Of a DNA stretch of 64,000 nt, positions 44,955-53,851 are shown in pieces. This stretch comes from Buttiauxella gaviniae (GTDB lineage: Bacteria > Pseudomonadota > Gammaproteobacteria > Enterobacterales > Enterobacteriaceae). Location of the stretch: the NCBI RefSeq assembly GCF_040786275.1, contig NZ_JBFMVT010000002.1, forward strand, positions 3,968,001-4,032,000, read 5' to 3'. The first letter of the stretch is position 1. Every line of letters begins with the position of its first letter. The notes below the pieces were generated by a model. That model had not been told where the DNA came from and did no database searches. It saw only the letters and a list, made by a program, of their open reading frames with translations. Both the position numbers and the translations under genes were made by a program.

Positions 44955-46406
44955 ATGATGAATTTAACGAATCCCGACCTGTTGCTTGATTCATGCCCGC
45001 TGGATGGGGAATGGAGCCACGCGCTTTCGGGCCAAAAAATGGCGGTTGTCAATGCGGCGACGGGCGAAAAAATTGCCGATGTGCCTTTGATGGGGCAGGC
45101 GGAAACTCAACGTGCGATCGCGGCTGCGGAACAGGCGCAGAAAGAGTGGAAAAAGCAGACGGCCGCCAGTCGGGCCAAAATTCTGCACCGTTGGGTCAGC
45201 CTGATTAATGAAAACAGCGACGATCTGGCGCGGTTGATCACCCTCGAAGGCGGCAAGCCGCTCGCCGAGGCGCGGGGTGAAGTGAACTATGCCGCGTCGT
45301 TTATTACCTGGTTTGCCGAAGAGGCAAAACGCGTGGATGGCGTGCTATTGCAGCCGACCAACGCCGATCAGCGCTTTATCGTATCGAAACAGCCGGTTGG
45401 CGTTTGCGCCGCTATCACACCGTGGAATTTCCCGGCGGCGATGATTACGCGCAAGGTCGCACCTGCGTTGGCTGCGGGCTGTGCGATTATCGTCAAGCCT
45501 GCGGAACAAACTCCGCTGACGGCGCTGGCGTTAGCCAAACTGGCGGAAGAGGCGGGTTTACCCAACGCGCTTTTGCAGGTGATTCCCGGAGATGCAAAAG
45601 AGATTGGCGGCGAGCTTTGCCGCAATGCCACGGTGCGAAAACTCAGTTTTACTGGCTCGACCGATACCGGACGTTTACTGATGGCGCAGTGCGCGCCGAC
45701 TATCAAAAAATTGTCACTGGAGTTGGGGGGTAACGCGCCTGTAATCGTCTTTGATGATGCGGATCTTGAGCTTGCCGTAAAAGGCATTCTGGCCTCCAAA
45801 TTCCGTAACAGCGGCCAGACCTGTGTGTGTGCAAATCGCATCTACGTTCAGAGCGGCATTTATCAGGCACTGAGTGCAGAACTGGTGAAGGCTGTCGAAG
45901 CATTGAAAGTGGGTAACGGCCTGGACGACGGCGTGACCCAGGGGCCGCTCATTAATGCTAAAGCGATAGATAAAGTTGAGCTGCATATTCAGGACGCGCT
46001 GGAAAAAGGCGCGACGCTATTAACCGGCGGGAAAAAACACCCGCTCGGCGGCAACTACTTTACGCCAACGATTGTGGCAAACGTCACCCAGGAGATGCGT
46101 TTTGCCAGGGAAGAGACGTTTGGCCCCGTTGCGCCGCTCTTCAAATTTGAAACCGACGAACAAGTGGTGAATTACGCCAATGACACGGAATTTGGCCTTG
46201 CCGCGTATATCTTTACTCAGAATGCGAAACGCCAATGGCAAATTCCCGAAGCGCTGGAATATGGCATGGTAGGCGTGAATACCGGTTTGATCTCCAACGA
46301 AGTTGCACCCTTTGGCGGAATTAAACAATCCGGGCTGGGCCGTGAAGGTTCTAGATTCGGTATTGAGGAGTATCTGGAGATGAAGTACGTCTGCGTCGCT
46401 CTGTAA
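44955..46406 (+). CDS. gabD: Succinate-semialdehyde dehydrogenase GabD
   Basis: Oxidises succinate semialdehyde to succinate with NADP+ or NAD+, feeding the TCA cycle; 483 residues (E. coli 482). Landmarks: ITPWNFPAAMITRKVAPALA, KKLSLELGGNAPVIVFDDAD (general-base Glu) and the catalytic Cys in NSGQTCVCANR. It ends with the family motif GREGSRFGIEEYLEMKYVC. ATG 44955 is preferred; a second ATG follows directly at 44958. Confidence 0.95.
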   Translation: MMNLTNPDLLLDSCPLDGEWSHALSGQKMAVVNAATGEKIADVPLMGQAETQRAIAAAEQAQKEWKKQTAASRAKILHRWVSLINENSDDLARLITLEGGKPLAEARGEVNYAASFITWFAEEAKRVDGVLLQPTNADQRFIVSKQPVGVCAAITPWNFPAAMITRKVAPALAAGCAIIVKPAEQTPLTALALAKLAEEAGLPNALLQVIPGDAKEIGGELCRNATVRKLSFTGSTDTGRLLMAQCAPTIKKLSLELGGNAPVIVFDDADLELAVKGILASKFRNSGQTCVCANRIYVQSGIYQALSAELVKAVEALKVGNGLDDGVTQGPLINAKAIDKVELHIQDALEKGATLLTGGKKHPLGGNYFTPTIVANVTQEMRFAREETFGPVAPLFKFETDEQVVNYANDTEFGLAAYIFTQNAKRQWQIPEALEYGMVGVNTGLISNEVAPFGGIKQSGLGREGSRFGIEEYLEMKYVCVAL

Positions 46407-46436
46407 TATCCGCGAAACTCAAACATCGCTTTAACG

Positions 46437-46509
46437 GGTGGATGGCGCTTGCGCTTATCCACCCTACAAAGTCCAGTTCGTAAATTGGGTAAGCGTAGCG
46501 CCACCCGAC
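46437..46509. repeat. REP element pair after gabD
   Basis: Two REP palindromes: 46437-46463 (GGTGGATGGCGC to ATCCACC) and 46485-46509 (TTGGGTAAGCG to CCACCCGAC) in inverse orientation, like the pair at 2787-2859. They separate gabTD from the permease gene. Confidence 0.85.
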
Positions 46510-46621
46510 ATCAATTTATCCAATCCTGAAGCCCCAAAACAGGGCAATTCTGCCCTTACTGCACCATGTTAATGCCTTGCGAATATCTTTAACAATTATG
46601 TGACATTGAGCGTATACATAT

Positions 46622-46634
46622 AACATATTATGTT
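46622..46634. promoter_or_regulatory. Operator-like palindrome before the APC permease gene
   Basis: AACATA-T-TATGTT, a perfect 13-bp palindrome, 51 bases before the permease start. The same half-sites recur before the aldehyde dehydrogenase gene at 49960-49992. It is a candidate binding site for the nearby GntR-family regulator. Confidence 0.5.
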
Positions 46635-46684
46635 TTATAAAATAGACACACTGCCTGCCCTTATGCCACATAAAGAGAAAAGAT

Positions 46685-48166
46685 ATGGAACAGACGACAG
46701 ACAAAGAAAACCATCAGCATCAGCCAGTTAAAGGCGAGCAATTCAATCGCTCGATAGGGCTGATGTCTAACTTCGCATTGGGATTCACCTACCTTTCACC
46801 TTTAACCGCAGTCTATTCGCTGTTCGCTTTAGCCGTCACACTCGCAGGCCCACCGGCAATTTGGTGGATATTGATTGTCGCCTGCGGTCAGTTGCTGGTG
46901 GCGCTGGTATTTGGTGAAGTGGCTTCTCAGTATCCGATTACCGGGGGCTTATACCCGTGGGCGAGAAGATTGTGGGGGAAAAAATATGCATGGATTGCCG
47001 CATGGATTTATCTCTGGGCATTAGTCGTCACCATCACTTCTATCGCGGAATACACCTCGACCTTCGTCGCCTCGCTATTTCACTACGCCACAAGTGCGGG
47101 CAACATGATGCTGACCTCCATCGTATTGCTGCTGATTATGATGGTTGTGAATATGTCCGGGACGAAAAATTTAGCCCGCGTGGCGAGAATAGGTTTTTGG
47201 TGTGAAATCGTCAGCGTTATTGCGCTTGGTATCTACCTGTTAATATTCCACCGTTCACAACCGTTCTCCGTTGTTTTTGATTCGATGGGGGTGCTTGCGA
47301 AAGACGGAAATTACACTACGGCCTTTATGTCTGCTTCGTTAATGGGCCTGTTTATGTTCTTTGGCTTCGAAGCCTGCGGCAACGTGGCGGAAGAAGTGAA
47401 AAACCCCGGTAAGAAAATTCCCGTTGCGATGATTTTAAGTATCGTCTTTGGGGCGATCTCAGCGGTTATTTCGATTATGGGTTACCTGCTTTCTTCTCCG
47501 GATTTGATTAATATCGTTAACGGGAAAATTTCAGACCCGATTCCGGCTATTCTGAACGAAGCATTAGGTGAGACTGGAGCCACGGTGTTTATTGTGGTTG
47601 CGATTATTGCCATGCTGTCATGCATTCTTTCTCTCCAGGCTGCGCTAAGCCGTCTGATATTTTCTTTCTCCCGCGATAATATGCTGCCGGGCAGCCAGTG
47701 GATGTCCAAAATATCCAAACACAGCGTGCCGGATAACGCCATGATGGTGAGCTGTTTGCTGCCGGTGATTATCTGTGTCTGGGTCTATTTCCAGCCGGAT
47801 AGCCTGGCGCGCATTACGGCCTTCGCGGTTATCGGGATCTACATTTCCTTCCAGATGGTGGTGCTGGCGGCGCTGCGTCAACGTCTGAAAGGCTGGAAAC
47901 CCGCGGGTGAATGGACGATTGGCTCCTGGGGCATTCTCGTCAACGTTCTGGCGTTAGCTTATGGCCTGTGCGGGATTTGGCTGCTGGCGCAACCGGCTGA
48001 AGGGGAGAGTTTTGTTGACCGCTGGACGGTGCTGGTGGGGCTTGCGATTGTCATCGGTTCGGGGCTGATTTATATGTTTATCACCAAACCGTTTGGCCGC
48101 TCAAACGCGCCGGAAAATGATGCGATTGAGCATGCCCGGAAGCTGACGGCACAACAAAATAATTAA
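46685..48166 (+). CDS. APC amino acid/choline-transporter-type permease
   Basis: A 493-residue inner-membrane permease of the ACT branch of the APC superfamily, which includes GABA and choline permeases. Landmarks: SIGLMSNFALGFTYLSPLTA, FGEVASQYPITGGLYPWARR and FGFEACGNVAEEVKNPGKKI. About 12 hydrophobic segments. Its place between gabTD and the aldehyde/spermidine oxidation operon suggests import of GABA or a related amine. Specificity is inferred from context only. Confidence 0.85.
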   Translation: MEQTTDKENHQHQPVKGEQFNRSIGLMSNFALGFTYLSPLTAVYSLFALAVTLAGPPAIWWILIVACGQLLVALVFGEVASQYPITGGLYPWARRLWGKKYAWIAAWIYLWALVVTITSIAEYTSTFVASLFHYATSAGNMMLTSIVLLLIMMVVNMSGTKNLARVARIGFWCEIVSVIALGIYLLIFHRSQPFSVVFDSMGVLAKDGNYTTAFMSASLMGLFMFFGFEACGNVAEEVKNPGKKIPVAMILSIVFGAISAVISIMGYLLSSPDLINIVNGKISDPIPAILNEALGETGATVFIVVAIIAMLSCILSLQAALSRLIFSFSRDNMLPGSQWMSKISKHSVPDNAMMVSCLLPVIICVWVYFQPDSLARITAFAVIGIYISFQMVVLAALRQRLKGWKPAGEWTIGSWGILVNVLALAYGLCGIWLLAQPAEGESFVDRWTVLVGLAIVIGSGLIYMFITKPFGRSNAPENDAIEHARKLTAQQNN

Positions 48167-48191
48167 GATTTAATATTGGATTCAGAATGTT

Positions 48192-48225
48192 GTATGTCGG
48201 GTGGCGCTGCGCTTACCCGACATAC
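48192..48225. repeat. REP element
   Basis: GTATGTCGGGTGGCGCTGC followed by GCTTACCCGACATAC; the outer 10 bases are exact complements. It lies between the convergent permease and Cache-protein genes. Confidence 0.85.
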
Positions 48226-48287
48226 AAAATACTGCGAACCGGGTTCGCTGGGGGAAGCGCAAGCGTCCTCCACCAGAACGTAAATGA

Positions 48288-48980
48288 TCAGCACTGAAAC
48301 AAATTAAAGTAATCATTCTCATAAACGAGAGTGGCCATTTTTGTATCCAGCAAATCCCCCACGCGAAATCTTGGATGCGTAGAAAACACAATTCTGCTGT
48401 CTTTATTGGTAAGAAAAACTTTATCGTTGATGGAGTAGGGTAATAGCTCCTCTTCAACGCGGCTTACCAATAGATCAATTGCGGCGACACCCAGAAACTG
48501 CTCTTTAAAATAGACCGGTACGGCGCAGGTGAGGGTATAAGAGGTATTACAGATATAATCGACATACGGGCCATGGATAAATGCATTCCCCACGGCAGGG
48601 GCTTGTTTAAACCACTCAAAGGTTCTGAAATCCAGACGCTGTTGCGTAGCCTGATCTAAATCGAGATTCACTTGCTTAACCCCATCGGCCTTCTTATACC
48701 ACCACTCAAGCAGCCAGAACTCTTTATTGCTGCTGGTGCTTTCTATGTGGCTGGCAAACCCGGCACCGGAGCAATAAACATTACTGTTAAGCGTGGTTTT
48801 AATATGCTGCTGAATCATATTTCTGACGGCGGGTTCAAGCAGATGCTCCAGATTAACATTCTCAATTTCAGCCAGCGAGGATTCAATCTCTTTGGCAAGT
48901 AAACCTGTAGATTCAATAGTAGAGTGAATGATGCTATCAATTTTTTGCGTAAGTTCTCGGATAGACGTTGTTAATAGCAT
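48288..48980 (-). CDS. Cytosolic Cache-domain (amine-sensor-like) protein
   Basis: A 230-residue protein with a Cache-type ligand-binding region at about residues 60-215. Visible features: FRTFEWFKQAPAVG (the R-x-x-W-F ligand motif), GPYVDYICNTSYTLTCAVPV, EQFLGVAAIDL. Residues 1-55 are helical, probably dimerising. There is no signal peptide, membrane segment or output domain, unusual for Cache domains, which normally sense outside the cell. It lies 25 bases after the GntR-family gene on the same strand, so the two probably act together. Amine or amino-acid binding is inferred from the motif and the polyamine context. Confidence 0.75.
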   Translation of the reverse strand: MLLTTSIRELTQKIDSIIHSTIESTGLLAKEIESSLAEIENVNLEHLLEPAVRNMIQQHIKTTLNSNVYCSGAGFASHIESTSSNKEFWLLEWWYKKADGVKQVNLDLDQATQQRLDFRTFEWFKQAPAVGNAFIHGPYVDYICNTSYTLTCAVPVYFKEQFLGVAAIDLLVSRVEEELLPYSINDKVFLTNKDSRIVFSTHPRFRVGDLLDTKMATLVYENDYFNLFQC

Positions 48981-49005
48981 AATTACACCTGGTTTTTAGG
49001 GTTTA

Positions 49006-49731
49006 TCAGTTTGCACTGTACTTCAATTTATTTTCTATCAGATAGAAGGTGAAGGTGTCGATTAAATCCTTAGCCATTTTAACGGACACCGATTCATTAT
49101 GTGACGCAAGCGTATCTATTAAGCTGCTATACAGCTCAACAATCTCACGGTGTATATTTTCTGAACGGAATGGAATCGCCACCAGAGATGACCACTCGGA
49201 TTGCAAAATCAGCTCCTGATTAGCAAGGCGAGCCGACTGAGAACACGCCGCAATGGCGAGTAAACAGCGCATATCCGCCTGGGTTCGCGCCTCAGGAGAG
49301 GTGGCGGAATTAAGCACCTCAACAAATTCGCGCAGGCGGGTAATATCCGCGTTGGTCATCCTGCGTGATGCAAGGCGTGCGCTGTGGCTAATAATTGCGC
49401 AATGCATTTCGCCCAGGTCGGAAAGGTAATCGGTGCTTAATGTTTTGAAAGGATTAAGAGTATTACTGAATTCCCACGCTTGTTCGCAGACAAAACTTCC
49501 GCCGTTACGCCCACGCACCGTGTGGATGAGATTATTGGCGCGCAGCGTATTCAGCGCTTCCCGAATCGTGATGTGCGAAACGCCCATCATTTTTGCAAGA
49601 TCCGCTTCATTAGGCAGTTGTTCGTTTGCCTCAAGCAAGCCAGTAATAATGGCGTTGGAAAGCCGCTGAACGATTTGATCGGAACGGCTGGCTTGACCGA
49701 TTGGCGCGAATATCACCGCATGAGTAATCAT
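49006..49731 (-). CDS. GntR-family regulator, FadR subfamily (FCD domain)
   Basis: A 241-residue regulator. The winged helix-turn-helix (QIVQRLSNAIITGLLEANEQ, LPNEADLAKMMGVSHITIRE) occupies residues 18-85. An all-helical FCD ligand domain follows, with metal-site-type His and Asp (MHCAIISHSARLASRRM). Divergent from the aldehyde dehydrogenase operon across 277 bases that hold repeats and an inverted repeat. It probably controls that operon and the permease; the Cache protein encoded downstream may modulate it (inference). Confidence 0.88.
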   Translation of the reverse strand: MITHAVIFAPIGQASRSDQIVQRLSNAIITGLLEANEQLPNEADLAKMMGVSHITIREALNTLRANNLIHTVRGRNGGSFVCEQAWEFSNTLNPFKTLSTDYLSDLGEMHCAIISHSARLASRRMTNADITRLREFVEVLNSATSPEARTQADMRCLLAIAACSQSARLANQELILQSEWSSLVAIPFRSENIHREIVELYSSLIDTLASHNESVSVKMAKDLIDTFTFYLIENKLKYSAN

Positions 49732-49920
49732 AATATTCCTTGATGAAACAATCCTTTAAATGAACGTCTAAACATAGCATACAACCCCTTTTTAATGAAG
49801 GAAGCCTTAACTATTCGACCTCGTCCGCCGCAACATTTAGTGCCCATCTGGCGTGCTTTAAACAGCGTGATTATCGGCTGCTAATTGCATAGCAAAAAAT
49901 CCATTCGAAGTGGGATGTAT

Positions 49921-49942
49921 ATCATATTGTTATCATATTGTT
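49921..49942. promoter_or_regulatory. Tandem 11-bp direct repeat in the divergent promoter region
   Basis: ATCATATTGTT occurs twice in perfect tandem (49921-49931, 49932-49942). The 11-bp period places both copies on the same face of the helix, as for side-by-side regulator binding. It lies about 70 bases before the aldehyde dehydrogenase start. Confidence 0.5.
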
Positions 49943-49959
49943 GTTGAATTTAATCTTTA

Positions 49960-49992
49960 TTAAACATATTACATAATATAATTTATGTTTAA
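49960..49992. promoter_or_regulatory. Inverted repeat before the aldehyde dehydrogenase operon
   Basis: TTAAACATA (49960-49968) and TATGTTTAA (49984-49992), separated by 15 AT-rich bases, just before ATG 50009. The half-sites match the palindrome before the permease at 46622-46634, so a shared regulator is likely. Confidence 0.5.
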
Positions 49993-50008
49993 ACGACCGG
50001 AGAGCACA

Positions 50009-51436
50009 ATGAAAATCCTCAAACATTTTATCAATGGGCAGTATGTTTCAGGGGCAGAGGAGAATCTCTTCGACCTCGTGAGTCCGGTCAATGGCGAGAC
50101 GTACGCGCTGTCACCGAGCGCCGGGCCTGCGGAAGTTGATCAGGCTTACACTGCCGCTAAAAGCGCATTCGCCATCTGGAAACACTCCACGCCCGCCCAA
50201 CGACAGCGTGCGCTGCTAAAACTGGCCGATGAAATCGAGCGCAACATGGACAGGCTGACCGAAGCGCAAAGCGAAGAAACAGGCCAGCTACGTCACTTCA
50301 TCGAAAAGGAAGAAATTGCCGCATCCTGCGATGCGCTGCGTTTTTTTGCCGGAGCCGCCCGATGTCTGGAAGGCAAAGCGTCCTATGAATATTCCGCCGG
50401 TTTAACCTCGACGATTCGCCGTGAACCTCTGGGGATCGTCGGGCAGGTCACGCCGTGGAACTACCCGTTTATGATGGCGGTGTGGAAAATTGCGCCAGCA
50501 CTGGCCGCCGGAAATACGGTGGTGCTTAAACCGAGTGACACGACGCCAATCAGCACCTTGATTCTTGCCGAACTCGCCGCGCCAATCTTCCCGCAGGGGG
50601 CGTTTAACGTGGTGCTTGGTAAAGCTGAAACGGGCTCGCTGGTGGTTTCAAGCCCGGAAGCCTCGCTGGTTTCTATTACCGGTTCGGTACGCGCAGGGTT
50701 ACAGGTGGCGGCGTCTGCGGCGGCAAACCTCACCAAAGCGCACCTGGAACTGGGCGGCAAAGCGCCGGTTATTGTGTTTGCGGATGCGGACATAGCTAAA
50801 GCGGTCGACACCATCACTACCGCCGGGTTCTTTAACGCCGGGCAAGACTGTACCTCCGCGACGCGCATTCTGATTGAAGACTCAATTTATGAGCCATTCC
50901 TTGAGCAACTGGTCAGCAAAACCCGCGAAATTAAATTTGGCACGCCGGACGACAAAGAGGCGTTATATGGCGCGTTGAATAGCCGTAATCAGCTTGAGCA
51001 GGTAAAAGGCTTTATTAGCCGCCTGCCGTCGCACGCCAAAATTGAAACCGGCGGCAAACCCGGCGCGGGCCCAGGTTTCTATTTTGAACCGACGATTATT
51101 TCCGGGCTTGAACAGCGCGACGAGGCTATTCAGCACGAAGTCTTTGGCCCGGTAATGACGGTGCAGAAATTCAGTTCTGAAGAAGAGGCGCTCGATAAAG
51201 CAAATGACGTGGAATATGGCCTGGCCGCCAGTATCTGGACCAGCAACCACGGTCGCGCCCAGCGTTTTAGCATTCGCCTGGATTTTGGCACCGTATGGAT
51301 CAACAACCACATTCCACTTTGCGCTGAAATGCCCCACGGCGGCTTCAAAAAATCTGGCTACGGGAAGGATTTGTCATCCTACTCGCTGGATGAATACACG
51401 CGTGTGAAACATATTATGTGCGATATCTCCGAATAA
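50009..51436 (+). CDS. Aminobutyraldehyde dehydrogenase, PatD-like
   Basis: An NAD-dependent aldehyde dehydrogenase of 475 residues, closest in pattern to E. coli gamma-aminobutyraldehyde dehydrogenase PatD (474). Landmarks: RREPLGIVGQVTPWNYPFMM, AHLELGGKAPVIVFADADIA and the catalytic Cys in NAGQDCTSATR; C-terminus SYSLDEYTRVKHIM. It would turn 4-aminobutanal, the spermidine dehydrogenase product, into GABA for GabT. ATG 50009 has GGAGAG 4 bases upstream. First of four genes spaced 6 to 22 bases apart. Confidence 0.88.
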   Translation: MKILKHFINGQYVSGAEENLFDLVSPVNGETYALSPSAGPAEVDQAYTAAKSAFAIWKHSTPAQRQRALLKLADEIERNMDRLTEAQSEETGQLRHFIEKEEIAASCDALRFFAGAARCLEGKASYEYSAGLTSTIRREPLGIVGQVTPWNYPFMMAVWKIAPALAAGNTVVLKPSDTTPISTLILAELAAPIFPQGAFNVVLGKAETGSLVVSSPEASLVSITGSVRAGLQVAASAAANLTKAHLELGGKAPVIVFADADIAKAVDTITTAGFFNAGQDCTSATRILIEDSIYEPFLEQLVSKTREIKFGTPDDKEALYGALNSRNQLEQVKGFISRLPSHAKIETGGKPGAGPGFYFEPTIISGLEQRDEAIQHEVFGPVMTVQKFSSEEEALDKANDVEYGLAASIWTSNHGRAQRFSIRLDFGTVWINNHIPLCAEMPHGGFKKSGYGKDLSSYSLDEYTRVKHIMCDISE

Positions 51437-51453
51437 AATAATAAGGTGATGAA

Positions 51454-51930
51454 ATGAAAACCATTAAAGTCGCGGCACTCTCCCTTGCGCTCTTCTCTCA
51501 TTTAGCGCTGGCAGACGTTTCACCGTTAACCGTGGTGAAAGATTATATGTCCGCATGGAATGCCCATGATTCCGCCAAAGCGGCGCAATATCTGGCAAAC
51601 GATGTAGTGTATTACGATGCGGCAGCCGGTACGCCGGTTAAAGGTAAAAACAATGCTGAGAAAGATGTCATCGGCGCCTTTATTAAAGCCGTTCCCGACC
51701 TTACCTGGAAAATGACCAGCAAACCGGTTTATGACCACGACACCATTGCTTTTCGCTGGGAATTTAGCGGAAAAAATAGCGGCGAATGGGCTGGGGCTCC
51801 GGCAACGAATAACCCCATCAAATTTGAAGGCGTCAGTTATATCACCGTCAATAATGGGAAAATTACCTGGCAGGGGGATTATTACGACTCTAAGAAATTA
51901 GACGAAGAGTTAAAACCCCAGGCTAAATAA
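51454..51930 (+). CDS. Exported SnoaL/NTF2-like protein
   Basis: A 158-residue protein with a Sec signal peptide (MKTIKVAALSLALFSHLALA). The mature part has the SnoaL-like polyketide-cyclase/NTF2 fold pattern: VKDYMSAWNAHDSAKAAQYL, VIGAFIKAVPDLTWKMTSKP, ITWQGDYYDSKKLDEEL. SnoaL-like proteins are small-molecule-binding or isomerising domains; here the position between the aldehyde dehydrogenase and spermidine dehydrogenase genes suggests a periplasmic accessory role. Function unproved. Confidence 0.78.
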   Translation: MKTIKVAALSLALFSHLALADVSPLTVVKDYMSAWNAHDSAKAAQYLANDVVYYDAAAGTPVKGKNNAEKDVIGAFIKAVPDLTWKMTSKPVYDHDTIAFRWEFSGKNSGEWAGAPATNNPIKFEGVSYITVNNGKITWQGDYYDSKKLDEELKPQAK

Positions 51931-51952
51931 TCAGCACCAGATAAGGTTTTAT

Positions 51953-53845
51953 ATGTCGATTACCAGACGTGATTTTCTCAACGGCGTTGCCATTACGATT
52001 GCCGCAGGGCTGACACCTCTCGACCTTGCAAAAGCGTCGGGTAAAGCCAGCGCAATGATGGGTGAGGAGTATTATCCTCCCCAGTTGACCGGGCTGCGTG
52101 GAAACCATCCGGGCTCTTTTGAAATGGCCCATGCGATTGGTCGCGATCATGAAAAATTCAGTACTGAGCATCTTCCTGTTGAAGAAGAATATGATCTTGT
52201 CATCGTCGGCGGCGGTCTTAGCGGATTATCCGCCGCCAGTTTCTGGCACGATCTGGCGGGTAAAAATAGCAAAGTGCTGGTTCTCGATAATCATGACGAC
52301 TTTGGCGGGCACGCTAAACGAAATGAATTTAAAGCCGCTGGCAAAAAGATTATTGGCTACGGCGGGAGCGAGGCTTTCCAGTCGCCAACGCGAAATTTCA
52401 GCCCGGTAGTTAATGGCCTGATGTCGACGGTGGGCGTCAGCGTCACCCGAATGAAGAAAAGTTTTGACGTTAATTTCTACCCGGATCTTAATCTCAGCCG
52501 CGGGGTATTTTTCGACAAAAAGAATTTTGGCGAAACCAAAATTGTTGGCGGCGATCCGGGGCGGGCGGTAGCCGATGATATTCCCCCAGACAGACTTAAT
52601 GGCCGTAGTCTTGAAGCATTTATCAATGATTTCCCATTAAGCGAAAGCGACCGCAAAGCTATTCTCGATTTATACGTTAAGCCGGTGGATTACCTGAAAG
52701 GGATGTCGGTTGAGGAGAAAACCGAGTGGATGGACACCCACAGCTACCGGGATTTTCTGGTGGAAAAAGTGGGCCTGAGCAAAATGGCGGTGATGTATTT
52801 CCAGCAGCGTACCAATGACTTTTTTGCCATTGGTATCGAAGGTGTGAGCTGCAGCGATGCCAGAACCTGCGCGCTGCCGGGCATGGAGGCGATGGAATTA
52901 CCGCCGCTTGATGAAGAAGCCCTCGCGGATCTCGAAGAACCTTACGTTTACCATCTCCCTGACGGCAATGCCGGACTTGCGCGGTTGATTGTCAGGCATT
53001 TGATTCCGGAAGCCTTACCCGGCACCACGATGGAAGATTCCATCACCTCGCGGCTTAATTATGAAAAGCTCGATCGCCAGGACAACACCACGCGCATTCG
53101 CCTCAACAGTATCGTTATTAATGCCGCGAATACCGATGACGGCGTGGTAGTGACGTACATCAATGACGGGAAAGCGCACCGTATTAAGGGGCGAAAGGCA
53201 GTGATGGCGGGGTACAACATGATGATCCCGTATCTGGTGCCGGAAACGCCGGAGCAGCAGAAAGCGGATCTGCGCCTGAATGTGAAAGCGCCGCTGGTTT
53301 ACACCAATGTGGTCGTCAAAAACTGGCAGGCGTTTACCCAGCTTGGCATTCACGAATTCTATTCCCCCGCCGCACCGTACAGCCGCGTCAAACTCGATTA
53401 CCCGGTCAGTCTGGGGAGTTATCAGCATTCGCAGGCGGCGGATCAGCCCATGTGCCTGCATATGGTTTATGTCCCGACTTACCCTGGCAGCAAACTCAGC
53501 GCCCGCGAACAGTTCCGCCAGGGTCGCGCCTATTTGCTCGGCACCCCTTTCGAGACGCACGAAAACATGATCCGCTCGCAGCTTCAGGAGATGCTCGGGC
53601 AAACCGGCTTTGACCACGAGCGCGATATTACCGCCATCACCGTAAACCGCTGGGCGCACGGCTACGCGTATTACGCCAGCGCTCTGTTCGATGATATGGA
53701 CAAAATGCCGGAAATCGTTGAGCGGGCGCGTAAGCCGATTGGCCGAATCGCCATCGCTAACTCCGATTCAGACTGGGATGCCTACGCCCACACGGCGATT
53801 GACCAGGCGTGGCGTGCGGTCAACGAACTTAAAGCGATGGGATGA
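51953..53845 (+). CDS. Tat-exported spermidine dehydrogenase-like flavoprotein
   Basis: A 630-residue FAD protein with a twin-arginine signal (SITRRDFLNGVAITIAAGL, R5-R6), so it is exported folded with cofactor. The FAD fold is YDLVIVGGGLSGLSAASFW (residues 80-98), then VLVLDNHDDFGGHAKRNEF. The sequence before it, YYPPQLTGLRGNHPGSFEMA, and GYGGSEAFQSP are hallmarks of the family I associate with spermidine dehydrogenase SpdH (Pseudomonas PA3713, Citrobacter enzyme). That enzyme cleaves spermidine to 1,3-diaminopropane and 4-aminobutanal with an artificial or cytochrome acceptor. Neighbours fit: an aminobutyraldehyde dehydrogenase upstream, a triheme cytochrome c six bases downstream, and gabTD nearby. 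Other amines cannot be excluded. Confidence 0.75.
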   Translation: MSITRRDFLNGVAITIAAGLTPLDLAKASGKASAMMGEEYYPPQLTGLRGNHPGSFEMAHAIGRDHEKFSTEHLPVEEEYDLVIVGGGLSGLSAASFWHDLAGKNSKVLVLDNHDDFGGHAKRNEFKAAGKKIIGYGGSEAFQSPTRNFSPVVNGLMSTVGVSVTRMKKSFDVNFYPDLNLSRGVFFDKKNFGETKIVGGDPGRAVADDIPPDRLNGRSLEAFINDFPLSESDRKAILDLYVKPVDYLKGMSVEEKTEWMDTHSYRDFLVEKVGLSKMAVMYFQQRTNDFFAIGIEGVSCSDARTCALPGMEAMELPPLDEEALADLEEPYVYHLPDGNAGLARLIVRHLIPEALPGTTMEDSITSRLNYEKLDRQDNTTRIRLNSIVINAANTDDGVVVTYINDGKAHRIKGRKAVMAGYNMMIPYLVPETPEQQKADLRLNVKAPLVYTNVVVKNWQAFTQLGIHEFYSPAAPYSRVKLDYPVSLGSYQHSQAADQPMCLHMVYVPTYPGSKLSAREQFRQGRAYLLGTPFETHENMIRSQLQEMLGQTGFDHERDITAITVNRWAHGYAYYASALFDDMDKMPEIVERARKPIGRIAIANSDSDWDAYAHTAIDQAWRAVNELKAMG

Positions 53846-53851
53846 GCGAAC

